A DNA stretch of 64,000 nt from Rachicladosporium sp. CCFEE 5018 (GCA_002077045.2 KZ111145.1:610518-674517); one strand, 5' to 3'; shown: positions 1 to 12,759, counted from the first letter of the stretch. Numbers and translations are program-made. The notes: a model not told the origin generated them from the sequence alone.

Positions 1-116
1 TGCAGTGACAAGTACGATGATAAGATCAACAAGGTCGCCGATGGGCAGATCAACAACCAGATACCAGGTGAGTGTCTAAGCGCAGTGTGCACTCAATGCA
101 TCTACTGACAGCGTGA
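1..116 (+). CDS. 3' end of a gene entering from the left edge
   Basis: Bases 1-67 read as an open exon in frame 1 (22 codons, ending with the residues DGQINNQIP) and stop at a good donor, GTGAGT, at 68. A possible acceptor (CTGACAG, ending at 111) would join two bases and a TGA at 114-116, so only the last codons of the gene would lie here. The DGQI core is faintly like the repeats of fungal PIR-type cell-wall proteins, but the piece is too short to assign. The 44-nt intron is short. The rest of the gene is outside the window. Confidence 0.35.
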
Positions 117-1208
117 AAGGTGGTGCGGGCAAGCCGAGCGGACAGGGTGGGTTGTAGGGAAGGGATATGCCTCATGTTACGAACATGTGGGAGGATATGT
201 AGCTGCTCAAACACCATATCGTTACGTCTGCCTCTCTGAAAATCTGCTCCACTCCTGTGATGTGGTGAGTAAACCTGTGGCAGATATCTGGCATGCATTG
301 CTGGGGGAGATGACTGCGACTTCATTGAACATCATGCATTGGACATCACCCTATACCTACAGAGCAGCTTATCTGCACATCGCAACAGCAGATTCGAAAG
401 AAGGAGCATCCCTTCCATAGAGCCTACCTTCAAGGTCTCGGGACTGCCTGTGTTTGCTTTGCGCAGCACGTCGCGTAGTGTACGGAAGCACATTCCATCG
501 GGTGGTCTTTGTCGGCCTTCGAGTCCAGACACGTCCGTCGGAAAAGAACACAACAGTGGAACTACTATCTCGCCAAAATGCTAGCATCGAACCTGATGAA
601 GTGGTGGAAAGTAGATGCGATAAAGCATAGATTTGGTCTGGACCTCATTCACGTGGCAGCCGGAACACGAAACGTCCGCCACTGACGTGCTTCCGGAAGG
701 TTGAGAAGACGACTTCTTCCCCTACAACATCACTCCTCTTCTGGCACATGGCGGTCGAAGACGAGGGCCGACAGATTGCTCGTCATCGCGCCATCAATGA
801 TGAGCTGCGGCATGACACATCACCGTGCATCGCCACAGTCATCTTTGCGGACATCTTTCCCGGTGTGAAAAGCTTGTCCGTCCTTGCCCTTGCTCGCGTC
901 CCACCAGCTCGTTACCACATATCACAGGCGGGTACCTTACATATTTCGCCTACACTCGCCTTACATTCGCCAAAATGACGGGTATGCATCGGTTCGTATG
1001 CACAACGCAGCATCAGTCAGACCATCTCAACTCCCCATGAGGCAGGTCGGAGTGAGAGCCAAGAGGCTATACGACTAGCCCCGGCTCGCTATCGTGGGCA
1101 GGGACGGCAAGCATCAAGGAAAAGCACAAGTAGGTCACGTTCTCTTGTCGACTTCTGCAAGCCTTCTGGTATCTACGAACCTTCTGCGTTCATCTATTGT
1201 CGAGCGTG
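117..1208. other. Intergenic stretch, no gene seen
   Basis: About 1.1 kb without a convincing reading frame. The open frames on both strands are short, overlap each other and have shuffled, low-complexity-free composition without recognisable motifs. The right half presumably carries the promoter and 5' leader of the esterase-like gene that starts at 1209. Confidence 0.5.
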
Positions 1209-3394
1209 ATGATGCCTTCGATCAGCTGTCCTAGCTTCGCGGCGACAACAGCTCTACTAGCTGCACTACTGACCTCGACACAAGCCCTAAGCATCGCGCC
1301 ACGAGCGCCAGGACTCAATTTTCGAATCTCTGTCGCCGAAGGACTCCTCAACAGCAGCACCGATGGCCGGATCTCACTGCTCTTCGCACCGGCTGGTGTA
1401 GACCCACTAGACGACACCGATGTCACTTCGAGTCCGGATCTGTTCTTTGGCAAGAACGTGTACAACTACCACAACGGCGACACTGCAGTACTTACTGGCA
1501 ACAGTGGCGAAAACGTCCGGGTAGGCGTTTACGGCTACCCCAACGTTAGTTTGAATGACGTTGCTCCTGGCGACTACACTGTGCAGGCCTACCTGAACAT
1601 CTACGAAAAGGCTGTCCGGTCGGACGGCTCCGTCGTGTCAGTCAGGTTCCCCTGCGGCGACGGACAACCAAATGTGGCTGGTTTCGGCAGCCTGCTCACG
1701 CCTTTGACGAATGTCACCATCGGTGGCGGCCGCCAGACTGTTAGTCTTCAATTCAATGACTCTGTCCCATACGAAGTCTTCAACGGGACCGAGATCGGCG
1801 CATGTCGGCAAGGCAACTACGTAGACTCCAAGAACTTGAAGCATGTCAAGATCCGCAGTGCAGCACTTTCCAAGTTCTGGAATCGCGATATGTACGTTGG
1901 CGCCAACATACTTCTTCCTGCTGGCTATCAGGCGAACGATACAAGCACGCGCTACCCTGTGGTGTACTCTCAGAACCACTGGGCTGGCGGCGATGGTGCT
2001 TTCCGGTACTCCACCTCTGCCAGCTTCGCAGCGACCTGGAATAGCGGGATCATCAACGGGACTAACACCACCGCTGCGCGGCCGACACCGAAATTTATCG
2101 TCATCTCGTTCAGACATGAGGCGCCATACTACGACGATTCGTACGCGGTCAACACAGCGAACTTCGGACCTTATGGTGATGCTCTCAACGATGAGCTGAT
2201 ACCGCATTTGGACGCAATGTTCAATACGATCGCAAAGCCGTACGCCAGGATCCAAGAGGGCGGCAGCACTGGAGGGTGGGAGTCGATTGCTTCGGTCATC
2301 TACAGACCTGATCTGTTCGGATCTTGCTTCACCTACTACCCGGATAGTTTAGACTTCCGTCGTCATCAGGACATCTACCTATACGATACCCCGAATGCGT
2401 ACTACCGCGATGGTGTTGCGGTGCCCTCGATTCGCACAGTGACGAATGGAACGGAGATCGTAGAAGCGACCACCGAGATGGAGAATCACTGGGAGTTGAC
2501 ATTCGGGACTTCGTCGAGATCGGCGTTGCAGTGGGAGTGAGTAGCACTCTGATGATCGGTGCATGACCGGTTGCTGATTGTGTGTAGTGCGTGGCAAGCT
2601 GTTTTCGGTGCGCAAGGCTTGAACGGCTACCCTCTTGAGGTACGTACTGCATCAGCTCGCTTGTGGTAACATATACTGACTTCAATCGCAAGGCATGGAA
2701 CAAAGTCACCGGCGAGATCTACCCCGAGGCAGTCGAGTACTGGAAGCCCTTTGATCTCTCCCACTACGTAACAGGTAATTGGGACAATTCCAAGAACCTC
2801 GGCGCGGTTTTGAAGAACCGCATCTTCATCTACGTTGGTCTAGCAGACACCTACTACCTCAACGAAGGCGTGGAGAAATTCCAAGAGAACGTCGAATCCT
2901 TCGGCGGCGCCGGCTGGGCGAATTTCACTTACATCGCCGGAGCACCGCACGGCGGGAACTACAATCGTCTGGAGATCTGGACGTATCTTGAGCTCCTTGA
3001 CAAATGGTTCAAGGACCATGCGCCAGGTGGTGCCACGCCATTGGGTAATAATGTGACTTCTGTGGCTTCGAGAGGGAACTACTGGGAGGAGACTATTGCG
3101 AGAGCTGGTCATCAAGCCGCGCTTGATCGACAGGCGCCACCACATCTTGATGTGTATAAGAAAGTCATCAAGGCGAGTGTCGGCCGTTGGGATCCTGGTG
3201 TTACGCTGACGGCACAGTGGAAGGTCGATGGCAGACTTCAGGGTAAGTCATTCGCCGTGAAGCAGGGCCAAACTGTGCCATACGAGGTCAAGGGACATTG
3301 GAGCTGGTGGAAAAAGAGTTTCCAGCTCTTGGTGACGGGAACGAAGAATGGCTATGTCGATGAGACGAGAGCGAGCCAGACCGTAAAGGCGTGA
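1209..3394 (+). CDS. Secreted esterase-like alpha/beta hydrolase
   Basis: Three exons, 1209-2536, 2588-2639 and 2693-3394, give 693 residues. The introns (51 and 53 nt) have GTGAGT and GTACGT donors and TAG/AAG acceptors, and the frame closes exactly. The open frame begins further left at a TTG; the first ATG is at 1209. The protein begins with a hydrophobic signal-peptide-like segment ending near residue 28. It has many N-x-S/T sites, as expected for a secreted glycoprotein. The motif GGSTGG places a likely nucleophile Ser at residue 353, and a PHGG near the C-terminal third could carry the catalytic His. This fits the putative-esterase alpha/beta-hydrolase family, probably extracellular. 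The substrate cannot be told from the sequence. Confidence 0.8.
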
Positions 3395-3463
3395 CGCCAT
3401 GATGAGATGTGATCATAGATAGTAGTACTGTACATAGTGCGACGAGAACAGACGTCCCATGTG

Positions 3464-4780
3464 TCACGGATCCAGCTTCTTACCTCCGAGCTCGGTGATG
3501 CTGAACTGCTTCGCTGCCGCTTCAAAGCTCGCCTTCACCTTCTCGGAAGCATATTGCCGCATCTCAATCTCGTACTTCGCCACAACATCCTCTCCCCAAC
3601 CTCCTCTCTCACCTAGCAGCTTTCCCAAAAATGCGGCATCTTGTAACGCAGTGTTAGCTCCCACGCCTCCAGCCGGCGTCATACAATGCACCGCATCTCC
3701 CAGCACAGTCACTCTCGCCTCACTCTTCCACTCCGGCAGCCCTCGCGGCCAAGCTGTGGACATCTTGAGGAAAGCAGCCTGCGCGTCATTCTGCTGCTCG
3801 AAGATCCCCTTGAACTTCGGACTCCAGCCCTTCGTCAGCTCTCTCGACAGCTCAGCAGCTGGCTTGCCAAGCAGCGAGAAGTCCTCGTTCGGTGGCGCGA
3901 AAGAGCCTGGACCGCCAACGAATACCCAGCCGAACTCGACACTATCATCGTCAAGCTCACCACCGGGTCGAATGTTGGTGATTAGACTTAGTGGCCCAGC
4001 TTCATGTGATCCGTCACGAATGAAGAATACGCCTGTACCTAGCTCTCTGAACGCTTTGCTTGTGGTCTGGCCGTGTATCATGCGGGCGCCCGTGTCGTAG
4101 CTACGGATCTCGCCTTGGCCTAGCTGTGCGGCGAGTGCGGATTGCGAGCCATCGGCTATGACAAGCATGGAGCCTTCAGGTGAGGTCGTGGAATCGGTGA
4201 AGTGCAGGACTACGCCATTCTCGGTCAGAGTGTAGGAAGAGGCGCGTTTGTCCCAGTGTATCGAGTCCGCGACGGTCGTGAGGAGATTGTCGCGCAGCCA
4301 GCCTCGCGCTGTGCCGTAAGTTGGGCCCGAGAGCATCGGCTTGGTAGGTGCCGGAGCATCTGGAGCATGTGGGGCGGAATTGGTGTCAGGCTTGCTTGGG
4401 GGCGGCCCTGGTGGACCAGTGCTTCCAGGCTCGATGCGATCGCCTGTCTTGGCGTCAAAGTGATAGGGTCCGCCACTGCCTGTCGTTGAGGTGCCATCTT
4501 TGAACGTTGTGAAGTCTTCAGAATTCAGGACGCTTTCGATCGCTGAGAGTCCCTCATCGCTCATCCTGATGCGGTAACCCTGCGCTCTGGCGTGGCGGTT
4601 GGCATCTCGCTCGTACAGTTGGAAGGGAATGTTGTGTGACTGCAGTGCACGCGCAAGCAGAGTCCCACCAATGCCAGCGCCTGAGATGAGGACCGGCTTT
4701 TGCGATATTGTTGCCATGGTTCGGCTGTGTGATGCAACGCAATTGATGTGACGGGACAGAGTAAGAAGACGACGGTTCAT
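3464..4780 (-). CDS. FAD-dependent monooxygenase (salicylate/PHBH-like)
   Basis: Single exon, 438 residues from the ATG at 4780, or 417 from a second ATG at 4717 that sits just before the FAD-binding fold. The second start is attractive because the Rossmann motif GAGIGG then falls about 12 residues from the N-terminus, as in most members; the longer start adds a basic 21-residue leader that could be a targeting peptide. A second flavin-binding motif, GDAVHCMTPAGGVGAN, lies in the last quarter. The family hydroxylates aromatic or polyketide-like substrates using NAD(P)H and O2. The gene runs towards the esterase gene, with 69 bp between the two stops. No other biosynthetic gene lies next to it, so the substrate is unknown. 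Confidence 0.85.
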   Translation of the reverse strand: MNRRLLTLSRHINCVASHSRTMATISQKPVLISGAGIGGTLLARALQSHNIPFQLYERDANRHARAQGYRIRMSDEGLSAIESVLNSEDFTTFKDGTSTTGSGGPYHFDAKTGDRIEPGSTGPPGPPPSKPDTNSAPHAPDAPAPTKPMLSGPTYGTARGWLRDNLLTTVADSIHWDKRASSYTLTENGVVLHFTDSTTSPEGSMLVIADGSQSALAAQLGQGEIRSYDTGARMIHGQTTSKAFRELGTGVFFIRDGSHEAGPLSLITNIRPGGELDDDSVEFGWVFVGGPGSFAPPNEDFSLLGKPAAELSRELTKGWSPKFKGIFEQQNDAQAAFLKMSTAWPRGLPEWKSEARVTVLGDAVHCMTPAGGVGANTALQDAAFLGKLLGERGGWGEDVVAKYEIEMRQYASEKVKASFEAAAKQFSITELGGKKLDP

Positions 4781-5103
4781 GAGGCTGTAGTGATGGACCA
4801 GGAAATGATCGACACAACAGCAAAGAGATATATGCGAGCGTACTAGAATGAAGCAAGTCTATCATACAAACCCTCTACATGACAAACCCTGGTCGATGAC
4901 TTTACGGACCTCCACTCCTCACAGCGTCGACGTTGAACACGGTGGAATGAGTTCGCCCGTCGAGGCTCCTTAGTCATCACCGACGGGATCTCGGAGGTCA
5001 TCGGCCGTTGTATTTCCCGATCATCACTTGTTCGATCTGTCTCATTCCATCGTGTACATGATCTAGCTCTATCGTAACGCCACTTGAGCAATCAATTCTC
5101 TCG

Positions 5104-7652
5104 TCAGTACGGCCATGTCCAATTCGTCTGGTCTTCCGCGTCCATCCCGGTCTCGAACGCGAAGTTCTTACACCCGAGCCTCCTGGTCAAGAGGTGCTCC
5201 CTTGCCGCAGCACCCTTGTTCCCAAGCCTGTCCCCAAGATTGTCAATAGCCAAGATAGCCAACGAAAATCGATCAGCCTCGTTCCTTATCGCCAACTCAA
5301 GCGGCGTATCGATATTGCCCTTCTCCTTGTACCCTCGTACATGCATCAAGTGTTGTCCACGGCGCTTGTACGTCAATCTGTGCACCAGCCATGGATATGA
5401 GTGGAAAGCGAAGACGACCGGCTTGTTGTCTGTGAACAGAGCGTGGTACTCGGTATCTGTCAAGCCGTGCGGGTGGTATTGATTTGGCATTAGCTTGAAC
5501 AGATCCACCACGTTGACGACGCGGATCTTGAGCTCAGGTAGGTGTTCGCGCAAGAGTGCAGTGGCGGCAAGGGACTCTTGCGTCATGACGTCGCCACAAG
5601 ATGCCATAACGAGATCTGGTTCGGCGCCTTGGTCGTTCGAGGCCCAGTCCCAGCGGCCGACGCCCTTTGTGCAGTGGGCGACAGCGTCTTCCATGTTAAG
5701 GAATTGGAGGTGGTCTTGTTTATCGGCCACAATAACGTTGACGTAGTTTGAGCTCTCGAAACAATGATTCATCGTGCTGAGAAGGCAGTTGGCGTCGGGT
5801 GGAAGGTAGATGCGGACGACTTCGGGGGACTTGTTAACGACAACATCGAGGAAGCCGGGATCTTGGTGCGTGAAGCCGTTGTGATCTGGAACTTGTCAGT
5901 ATTGGAGTCAACTGCCCGAAGCACAGTTGTCACTGACCTTGTCGCCACACCGTACTTGTTAGCAATATGTTCAGCGAAGCGATTCGCTGCCTCCAGGACA
6001 CCTCCAGCGACTTCTCGATCCACTTCGCATGCTGATTGACCATGGAGTCGATGATGTGGATGAAGGGCTCGTACGAGTTTAGCAAGCCATGCCTACCACT
6101 GAGAATATAGCCCTCGAGCCAGCCTTCGACGGTGTGCTCTGACAACATCTCCATTACTCTTCCTTTCGGGTCGAGATTACCGCCGTCCTCGTCTTCAGGC
6201 AGGTAGCCGTTGACCCACACTTTCTTGCCAGCCTCGTAGATCTTCGAAAGCTTGTTACTCTGAGTCTCGTCCGGCCCGAAGACACGGAAGCTTGTTGGAT
6301 TGTCTCTGACAACATGGGTGAGCCAGGTCGCGAAGTACTCCATGCTTGCACCATGGGTCACGCCAGGCTTCGGCACATCAAGTGCAAAGTCTTGGAACTT
6401 CTTGAGACTGAGCGGCTGTCTTATCGACCCGCCATTAGTAATCGGATTCTCTGACATGCGTTTGCCCTTAGCAGGTGCCAGCTCTCGCAGCTCAGGTACG
6501 AGCTTTCCGTCTTTGCCAAAAAGCTTCTCGGGTTCGTATGAATGCATCCACTTTTCCAGCTGCTGGAGCTGGGCATCATCGGTCAGTACCTTAGTAAGTG
6601 GGATTTGATGCGCCCTGAAGAAACCTTCGAGGTAGTGTCCTTCGACCTTCCTCGGAGCGGTCCAGCCCTTAGGCGAGCGTAGGATGATCATTGGCCATGA
6701 TGGGCGGAAAGCCTTGCCTGATTCCCGGGCTTGCTTCTGGTATGCCAAGATCTCTTTCACGCACTGCTCCATTGTAGCAGCCATCGCTTGGTGCATGTCC
6801 TCGAGATCGCTGCCCGCGACCACATATGGCGTCCAGCCGTATCCCTTGAACAGTGCAATGAGCTCTTCCTCGGGTATGCGAGACAACACAGTCGGATTGT
6901 GGATCTTGTAACCGTTCAGATGCAGTACTGGCAGTACCGCTCCGTCCGTGATCGGGTTGAGGAACTTATTACTGTGCCAGCTCGTGGCAAGAGGTCCCGT
7001 CTCGCTCTCGCCATCGCCGACGATCGTCACCGCAATCGTCTTGGGATGATCGTACACAGCTCCGAAAGCATGCGAGATGCTGTAGCCGAGCTCGCCACCC
7101 TCATGCAATGATCCGGGAGTCTCCGGTGTCATGTGACTGCCGATACCGCCTGGGAATGAGAACTGCTTGAAGAAGCGCTGCATGCCAGCCTTATCTTCGC
7201 TGATATTGGGATAGAACTCGCTGTACACACCCTCGAGGTAAAAGTTGGAGATAAGACCTGGAGCTCCGTGGCCAGGGCCGCTGATTACGAGGGCATCGAG
7301 GTCGTACTTCTTGATCATGCGATTGAAGTGGATATATCTGGTGCTGTCAGCGCCGTCTACATTTGTTCCGACAGTAGATGACTTACGTGAATGACTGTCC
7401 AGCATCGCTGACCCAGTGTCCGAGTAATCTCGGCTTGATGTGCTCTTTCTTCAATGGCTCTTGCAGCAATGGGTTCTCTTTGAGGTACAGCATCCCCAAG
7501 CACAGGTAAAGCGTGGCATGGAACCATTTCGTCAACTTCTCAATCTCATCTTTACTGAGCGGCTCCCCAGTAATGGTCGATCGCGTCTTGCTGTAGACAG
7601 ACCACTCCTCTTGGCCGTCCGTAAGTGTTCGCTGCACCTTGTCAGGAGCCAT
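5104..7652 (-). CDS. Xylulose-5-P / fructose-6-P phosphoketolase (XFP)
   Basis: Three exons on the minus strand, 7387-7652, 5938-7337 and 5104-5885, give 815 residues, the usual length of the family. The introns are 49 and 52 nt (GTAAGT...CAG and GTCAGT...CAG) and keep frame. The enzyme uses thiamine diphosphate to split xylulose-5-phosphate or fructose-6-phosphate with phosphate into acetyl phosphate plus an aldose phosphate, in the cytosol. The motifs are GPGHGAPG (109-116), HEGGELGY (167-174) and the ThDP-binding GDGESETGPLATSWH (196-210). In fungi the acetyl phosphate is often passed to an acetate kinase encoded beside XFP; no acetate kinase gene is visible within this window. Confidence 0.95.
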
Positions 7653-8280
7653 GTCCGCGGTAAGATGAAGCTTGATGGTGGTATGTGAGTGTGGGGAGAA
7701 GGAAAGCTGAGCAGAGAAATGGAATGAAGCTCTCTTGACTTTCCTTATGACGAGCTACACATGCACGCCGGAAGTATGTGGTGAGACTTGACGGCTGCTA
7801 GATCAGGTACCGGGTGCCTGCCGGCTGCGTGGTGTGACGCCTCTCGTTCACATGAGCTTCGAATTGACTTCTGTAGGTGAGGTCCGCGATCCGGAGCTTC
7901 CGGCGCTCCACATTGCATCGTTGCAACGATGATGGGCAGTCTGCGAGAGAGGTCATGAGATGGCGAATTGACGCGATGGCGGCACGGCTCAGATTGCGTA
8001 TGCATGCCTATGCAGGTAGCGAATTGATAAGGAGACGCGATGTCGACTCGATGCACGTGGGTGTGGGTGGTGCACAGACTTTTGTTGATGACTAAGGCGA
8101 TCTGGGGGGGTGCGCTTTCGTGTGGTGAATATAACTAGTGCATTGAGGATGTGGACGCGCTGTCTATTGCGCTACTAACGCTGGACCACTCCAAACAGTG
8201 CGGCGCGGTGCTGATAAAGGCGCTGCGTGAACCCCCCGCGTACTCCTCCAATCTCTTCCTCTCGTTCTCCTGCTGGCCGC
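7653..8280. other. Intergenic, presumed phosphoketolase promoter
   Basis: About 630 bp between the phosphoketolase start codon and the stop codon of the TLC-domain gene, both on the minus strand. No supported coding frame. By position it should hold the phosphoketolase promoter and the 3' end of the neighbour; no clear core element stands out. Confidence 0.4.
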
Positions 8281-9643
8281 TTAACCTCGTGCCTTCCGCC
8301 GACTTCTCGTACTCCTTGCGGGCGTTGCCGTAGATCCGCTGACCTCGATACTGCGATGACCATCTGCATACACACCCCTTTGGACGACCGGGTCGCTGTC
8401 AACTGGTCCGCCCATGAGCTCTTCCGCTCGCCTCCGTGCATCCTTGATACTGGCATCTTTCCTACCAAGACCTAGCACCTCCAGACCCTCTTCTGACAGT
8501 CCGGTCAATGTAGCTGGTGCGCCGGGCACAGATGTGGTAACGGACTTCGGCTTCTCAAACGTCGGGTCTGGTGGCTGATAGTGCACCACATCCGGTCCGA
8601 TACCTTTCGTACCCCACGGCGGGTCGAAGCGTTTGCGGATGGTCTGCACCATCTTGCCGAACCACCAGAAGTTGAGAATGTTGAGCACGACGTTCGAGGC
8701 GAGGTAAATGGCTGCGAGCCACAGCGGAACATATCGCACATCCATGAACGCTCTCGTTTGCGCCTGGGTGTCGCTGAGATCACCAGCTTTCATGCCATCC
8801 TTCACGGCATCGGCGAGGTACTGCGGGGTGGTGTATCCTGAACTCGTGGCCTTGTAGATATCTCGGAAGACTAGCACCGATGAGTAGCTGCCCCAGATCA
8901 GACGGCAGGCGAAGAACGTGCTCGTTAGTAATGCGCCGTTGACTGCTTGGTAGACCGATCCTGTCAGATCGAGTTTGTCGCAGAACCAATGGATGTTCAA
9001 AAACGGACTCGAGAGCTCGTACAGCAGGAAGACTGGCGCGTAGAAGTACAGAAATGGGCGCTGCATATGGTCAGTAACCGAAAAGACACAGAGTTCTCCA
9101 CTGCTCCAGTGTCCAGGACTGGACGGGACTTACAAAGCCAAAGGAGAACACCGTCACTGCACTGACAGCATGTGCCAGCATACCCCAGCCAAAGATGTGC
9201 ACATAACGCGAGCACATGCACAGATCCCACAGGAAGTATGCCAAGGCGAAGCTCTGCAGCAGTCCTGTAGCACCCGTGTATCCCCATACCCTCTTCTCCC
9301 AATTGTCTATCCCAAACGCACCGCTCCCCCGCCAAGATTGTCGTTCTTCATCATAGAAGATGACCCATAAGCTCATAGTGCAGATCACGCATGACTGCAC
9401 GAAGGAAACTACATGCACATCCCAGTTGATCTTCGTCCTGGAGGAGAGAGCATTGTACCGCTGAGGCACAACTTTCCGTGAAATCCACGGTGCGAAGACT
9501 TTACCAACCAAGACGTAAAAGCTCAGCGCGAAGATGACTTCGTGCGCGTGTAGTGGTAGCGTTGGCAGGGACAGCTTGCTCGAGAGAGGTCCAGTAAATG
9601 CTGTCAGCGCACCAGGCGGTGGCACAGGAAATGGGTCGAGCAT
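8281..9643 (-). CDS. TLC-domain (TRAM/LAG1/CLN8-like) membrane protein
   Basis: Two exons, 9134-9643 and 8281-9060, joined over a 73-nt intron (GTAAGT...GCAG), give 429 residues. The frame continues upstream to 9748 but only from a TTG, so the ATG at 9643 was chosen. The first half has several hydrophobic helices with the pattern of a TLC domain: a basic, tryptophan-containing loop after helix 1, conserved Trp/Tyr-rich segments and a membrane segment that crosses the splice junction. The last 150 residues are polar, proline-rich and basic, and look like a cytosolic tail. TLC proteins act in ER or other membranes in lipid sensing or ceramide chemistry; this subgroup (TMEM56/TLCD-like) has no settled activity. 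Domain by inference from helix pattern. Confidence 0.7.
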
Positions 9644-10672
9644 GTTGCGAGCCGGCGGGGAGGCTGCAGGTGAGAGGCTATGCTCCGACACTCTGTTATG
9701 AAAGATACGGCCTATATCATGGCATACAACGCCGGCGCATGTGTACAAGGCGCAGGATCAATAACAATGGCTGCTGAGTGACGTGCCGACTCAAAGATCT
9801 GTTGACATCGTCGCCTATTTGGATGTGGGGCGATCTGCCGAGGCGCAAGGCACGTGATGCTGAGCTTCTGACCATCTCAAGGATCAGAACTTTGCCATTG
9901 CTTATACTCACCTCATACCTTGGTATCTCCTCAAGATTGTCTACAAGTACTCTGCAATGTCATCAGGCTTGCGAGCTGGAATCACCTGCACCATGCGGCT
10001 AGGCTTCGAGACAACGAACAGTCGTTAGCTGGCAATCGCGATTTAACGCCACGAAGCGGGAACCGGGTTGAACGATCGTCTACTCATCTCAATTGGAGTA
10101 CCAGGAGCTTGACACTTCTCATAAGCCCGAGCCCTATCCCCGAGCAGCAACGCCATCGTATGAGCTGCAGGACTGTCTCAAAGAAGAGCACAAGTGGTGT
10201 GAGTCTGCGATCAGGGCACAAAGCAGGACCGTCGGCGCCCTTTCTCCCCGATGCCGCTTTCATACCAGCAACTCCATCAGGCTGAAGGACCCTGGAGCTT
10301 GGAAGGCTTGTGGAATCCCGCTCGAGTTTGATTTGTTGAACGCGACCTCCCTCGCAAGGTCACTGAGTTTGGTGATGAGCAATGCTCGCAATCGCATTCC
10401 GTTGCGGGTAACAGAAAACCATAAACCCACCTGATCGCATCGTTGTTGACTCATAGGTACATTTGCGGGTCTGATATAACGTTTCATCTCTCAGCGCTCA
10501 TCGTTTTGGCGAAGTCCGGCCACGATATGTCGTTGCCTTAACTCCGTCTCCGTTCCATTCGTTCGCATATCAACATACATTGCCGTGCTGCATACCTTCT
10601 CTACCATTGACTTTGACACAGAGCTTACTTCAAGTTGGCTTCGACACTCCCCTATCGAAGTGTCACGCAATC
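9644..10672. other. Intergenic between divergent genes
   Basis: About 1 kb between the TLC gene (leftward) and the MFS exporter (rightward), so it should carry two promoters. Open frames here are short and lack motifs. I see no RNA gene or repeat. Confidence 0.45.
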
Positions 10673-12759
10673 ATGTCTTCTTCGCGGACATCATCGCTGA
10701 GCCATGATCGTGACTTGAACACCACAGTCGATGAGAAGGTCACAACAACAGACACCAAGGCTCTACCTACAGGTCCGGTGTCGACTCTAGCAGATCCTGT
10801 TCAATCGAACGAATCGACAATAGTTCCAGCATCAGCAAACAAGGCTTTAGATCCTGACGCTCATTATGTCACGGGCATGAAGCTCTGGGCAGTGATGGTG
10901 CCGCTGTGTCTGAGCTTCTTCCTGGTCTTGCTGGACACTTCGGTGATATCGACTGTAAGTAATGAAGGGCCTGACGCTACAAGTCCAGCGATCCGGCGTT
11001 GAGGAGCGTCACCCAAGCGACCATCGATCAAGAGTGACCGAGGTCACCACGAATCTTGTGCTAATCATACGCTTAGGCAATACCTACAATCACAAATCAC
11101 TTCCACTCGTTACCGGACGTCGGCTGGTATGGTGCTGCATATCAGCTCTCCGCCGCAGTACTGCAACCACTGGCAGGCAAGCTTTACGTGAGCTTCAGCA
11201 ACAAATGGACGTATCTCGCGTTTTTCGCTCTCTTTGAGCTCGGTTCGCTCATCTGCGCTGCTGCAACTTCCTCCAATATGTTTATCGTCGGCCGGGCAAT
11301 CGCAGGGATGGGGACTGCGGGTCTGCAGAATGGCGCATTCACTATCATTGCGGCTAGTGTGCCGCTCATCAAGCGGCCCCAGCTTATGGGTATTTGCCAA
11401 GGCATTGCACAGCTGGGAGGCGCTCTGGGACCACTTCTTGGGGGTGCACTCACTCAATATGCAAGCTGGAGGTGAGCATACAACTATTGCTGTTATTTGG
11501 ATCGAGCTGACCCAGATAGATGGTGCTTTTGGATAAACCTACCGCCGGGCGCGATCATAGCAGGCCTGATTGCTTTCAGCAAAGTGCCGGATGCATTTGC
11601 GAAGCCACCTGCTCGAGTTGTTGTGAAGGAGCTCCACAAAAGACTGGACCTGCCAGGCTTTGTGCTCTTTGCGCCTGCAGTGATCATGCTCTTGCTAGCC
11701 CTCGAGTGGGGTGGAAATGCGTATGTCTAGCGCCGTTCGATATCAGGTTGCAATGCTGACAAATTTTACACAGCTACGCTTGGAAGTCCGCCACTATAAT
11801 TGGTTTATTCTGCGGTTTTGGTGGCATGTTCATCGTTTGGTTCATCTACAACTACTGGAAGGGCGAGGAAGCATTGATCCCCCTTTCAATCGTCCGTCGG
11901 CGAATTGTCTGGACGAGCTGTGAGTCCTCCTGGTCATATCGAGTGTCTCATCATCTCAGCACTGACCATTGTGAACACAGGCATCGTGATGGGCGCCATC
12001 TTCTCCGGTCTCTTCCTTTCCAACTACTACCTCCCAATCTACTGGCAGTCGACTTTGAATACCTCTCCAACGCTATCAGGTGTCTACCTCCTGCCTTCCA
12101 TTCTCACAGCTCTGGTCGGTGCTGTCGCAGTAGGCAAGCTCGTCCAAGTCACTGGCTACTACATCCTCTGGGCGGTCGCCAGCATGACACTCCAAGCTAT
12201 CGGTTTCGGCCTCTGCAGCATCTTGAATGAGAATAGCAGCACTGGCGAGTGGATTGGCTTCCAGATCATCTTCGGGATCGGCAGAGGCTTCGGCTTCCAA
12301 ATGCCCATCATCGCCATTCAGTCCGGACTAACGCCTGCGCACTCTGCTTTGGCGACTTCGTTGATTATGTTCTCCGGCATGCTCTTTGGCGGGATCTCGC
12401 TCTCGGCATCAGCAACGATTCTAACGAATTCACTCCGAAAATTGATTCCACAGACCGCACCAGACGTCAACGCGAACGCCGTAGTTGCAGCTGGAGCTAC
12501 AGGCTTTCGATCAATATTACCCGCCGACCAGATCCCGGGTGTACTGAAAGCGTACTCGACTGCTGTGGATCGAGTGTTCTACTTGGCAGCTGGCCTGTTT
12601 GTGGCTGGCTTTGTCGCGGCTTGGGGTATGGGCTGGGTGGACTTCCGGAAGAAAGAGACAGGAGGACCAGCGGTGAAGGACGCGGAGAAGGGCCTCGCAG
12701 AGGATTCAGATGCTGAAGTGATACCCAGTCCGGTAGAGAACAAGGAGGTGAAAGTATAG
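10673..12759 (+). CDS. MFS drug/H+ antiporter, 14-TM (DHA2) type
   Basis: Five exons, 10673-10954, 11077-11471, 11520-11720, 11774-11919 and 11981-12759, total 600 residues; introns of 122, 48, 53 and 61 nt have standard sites and all phases agree. A polar N-terminus of about 70 residues precedes TM1, in which LLDTSVISTAIPTIT is the family hallmark (antiporter-type start of TM1). The loop motif RAIAGMGTAG, the glycine-rich GGALGPLLGGALTQYASWRW and the FWINLPPGA segment are typical of 14-TM fungal exporters such as the aflatoxin/HC-toxin efflux group. The protein should sit in the plasma membrane and export small toxic or secondary compounds by proton exchange. No biosynthetic genes lie beside it, so a general drug-resistance role is as likely as metabolite export. 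Confidence 0.9.

Noticed and set aside
10093..10434. 113-codon frame upstream of the MFS exporter
   Set aside because: Overlapping frames on both strands, no motif, and located where two promoters are expected.
3464..12759. Secondary-metabolite cluster (monooxygenase plus MFS exporter)
   Set aside because: No backbone synthase (PKS, NRPS, terpene cyclase, DMAT) is present, and unrelated phosphoketolase and TLC genes lie between them.
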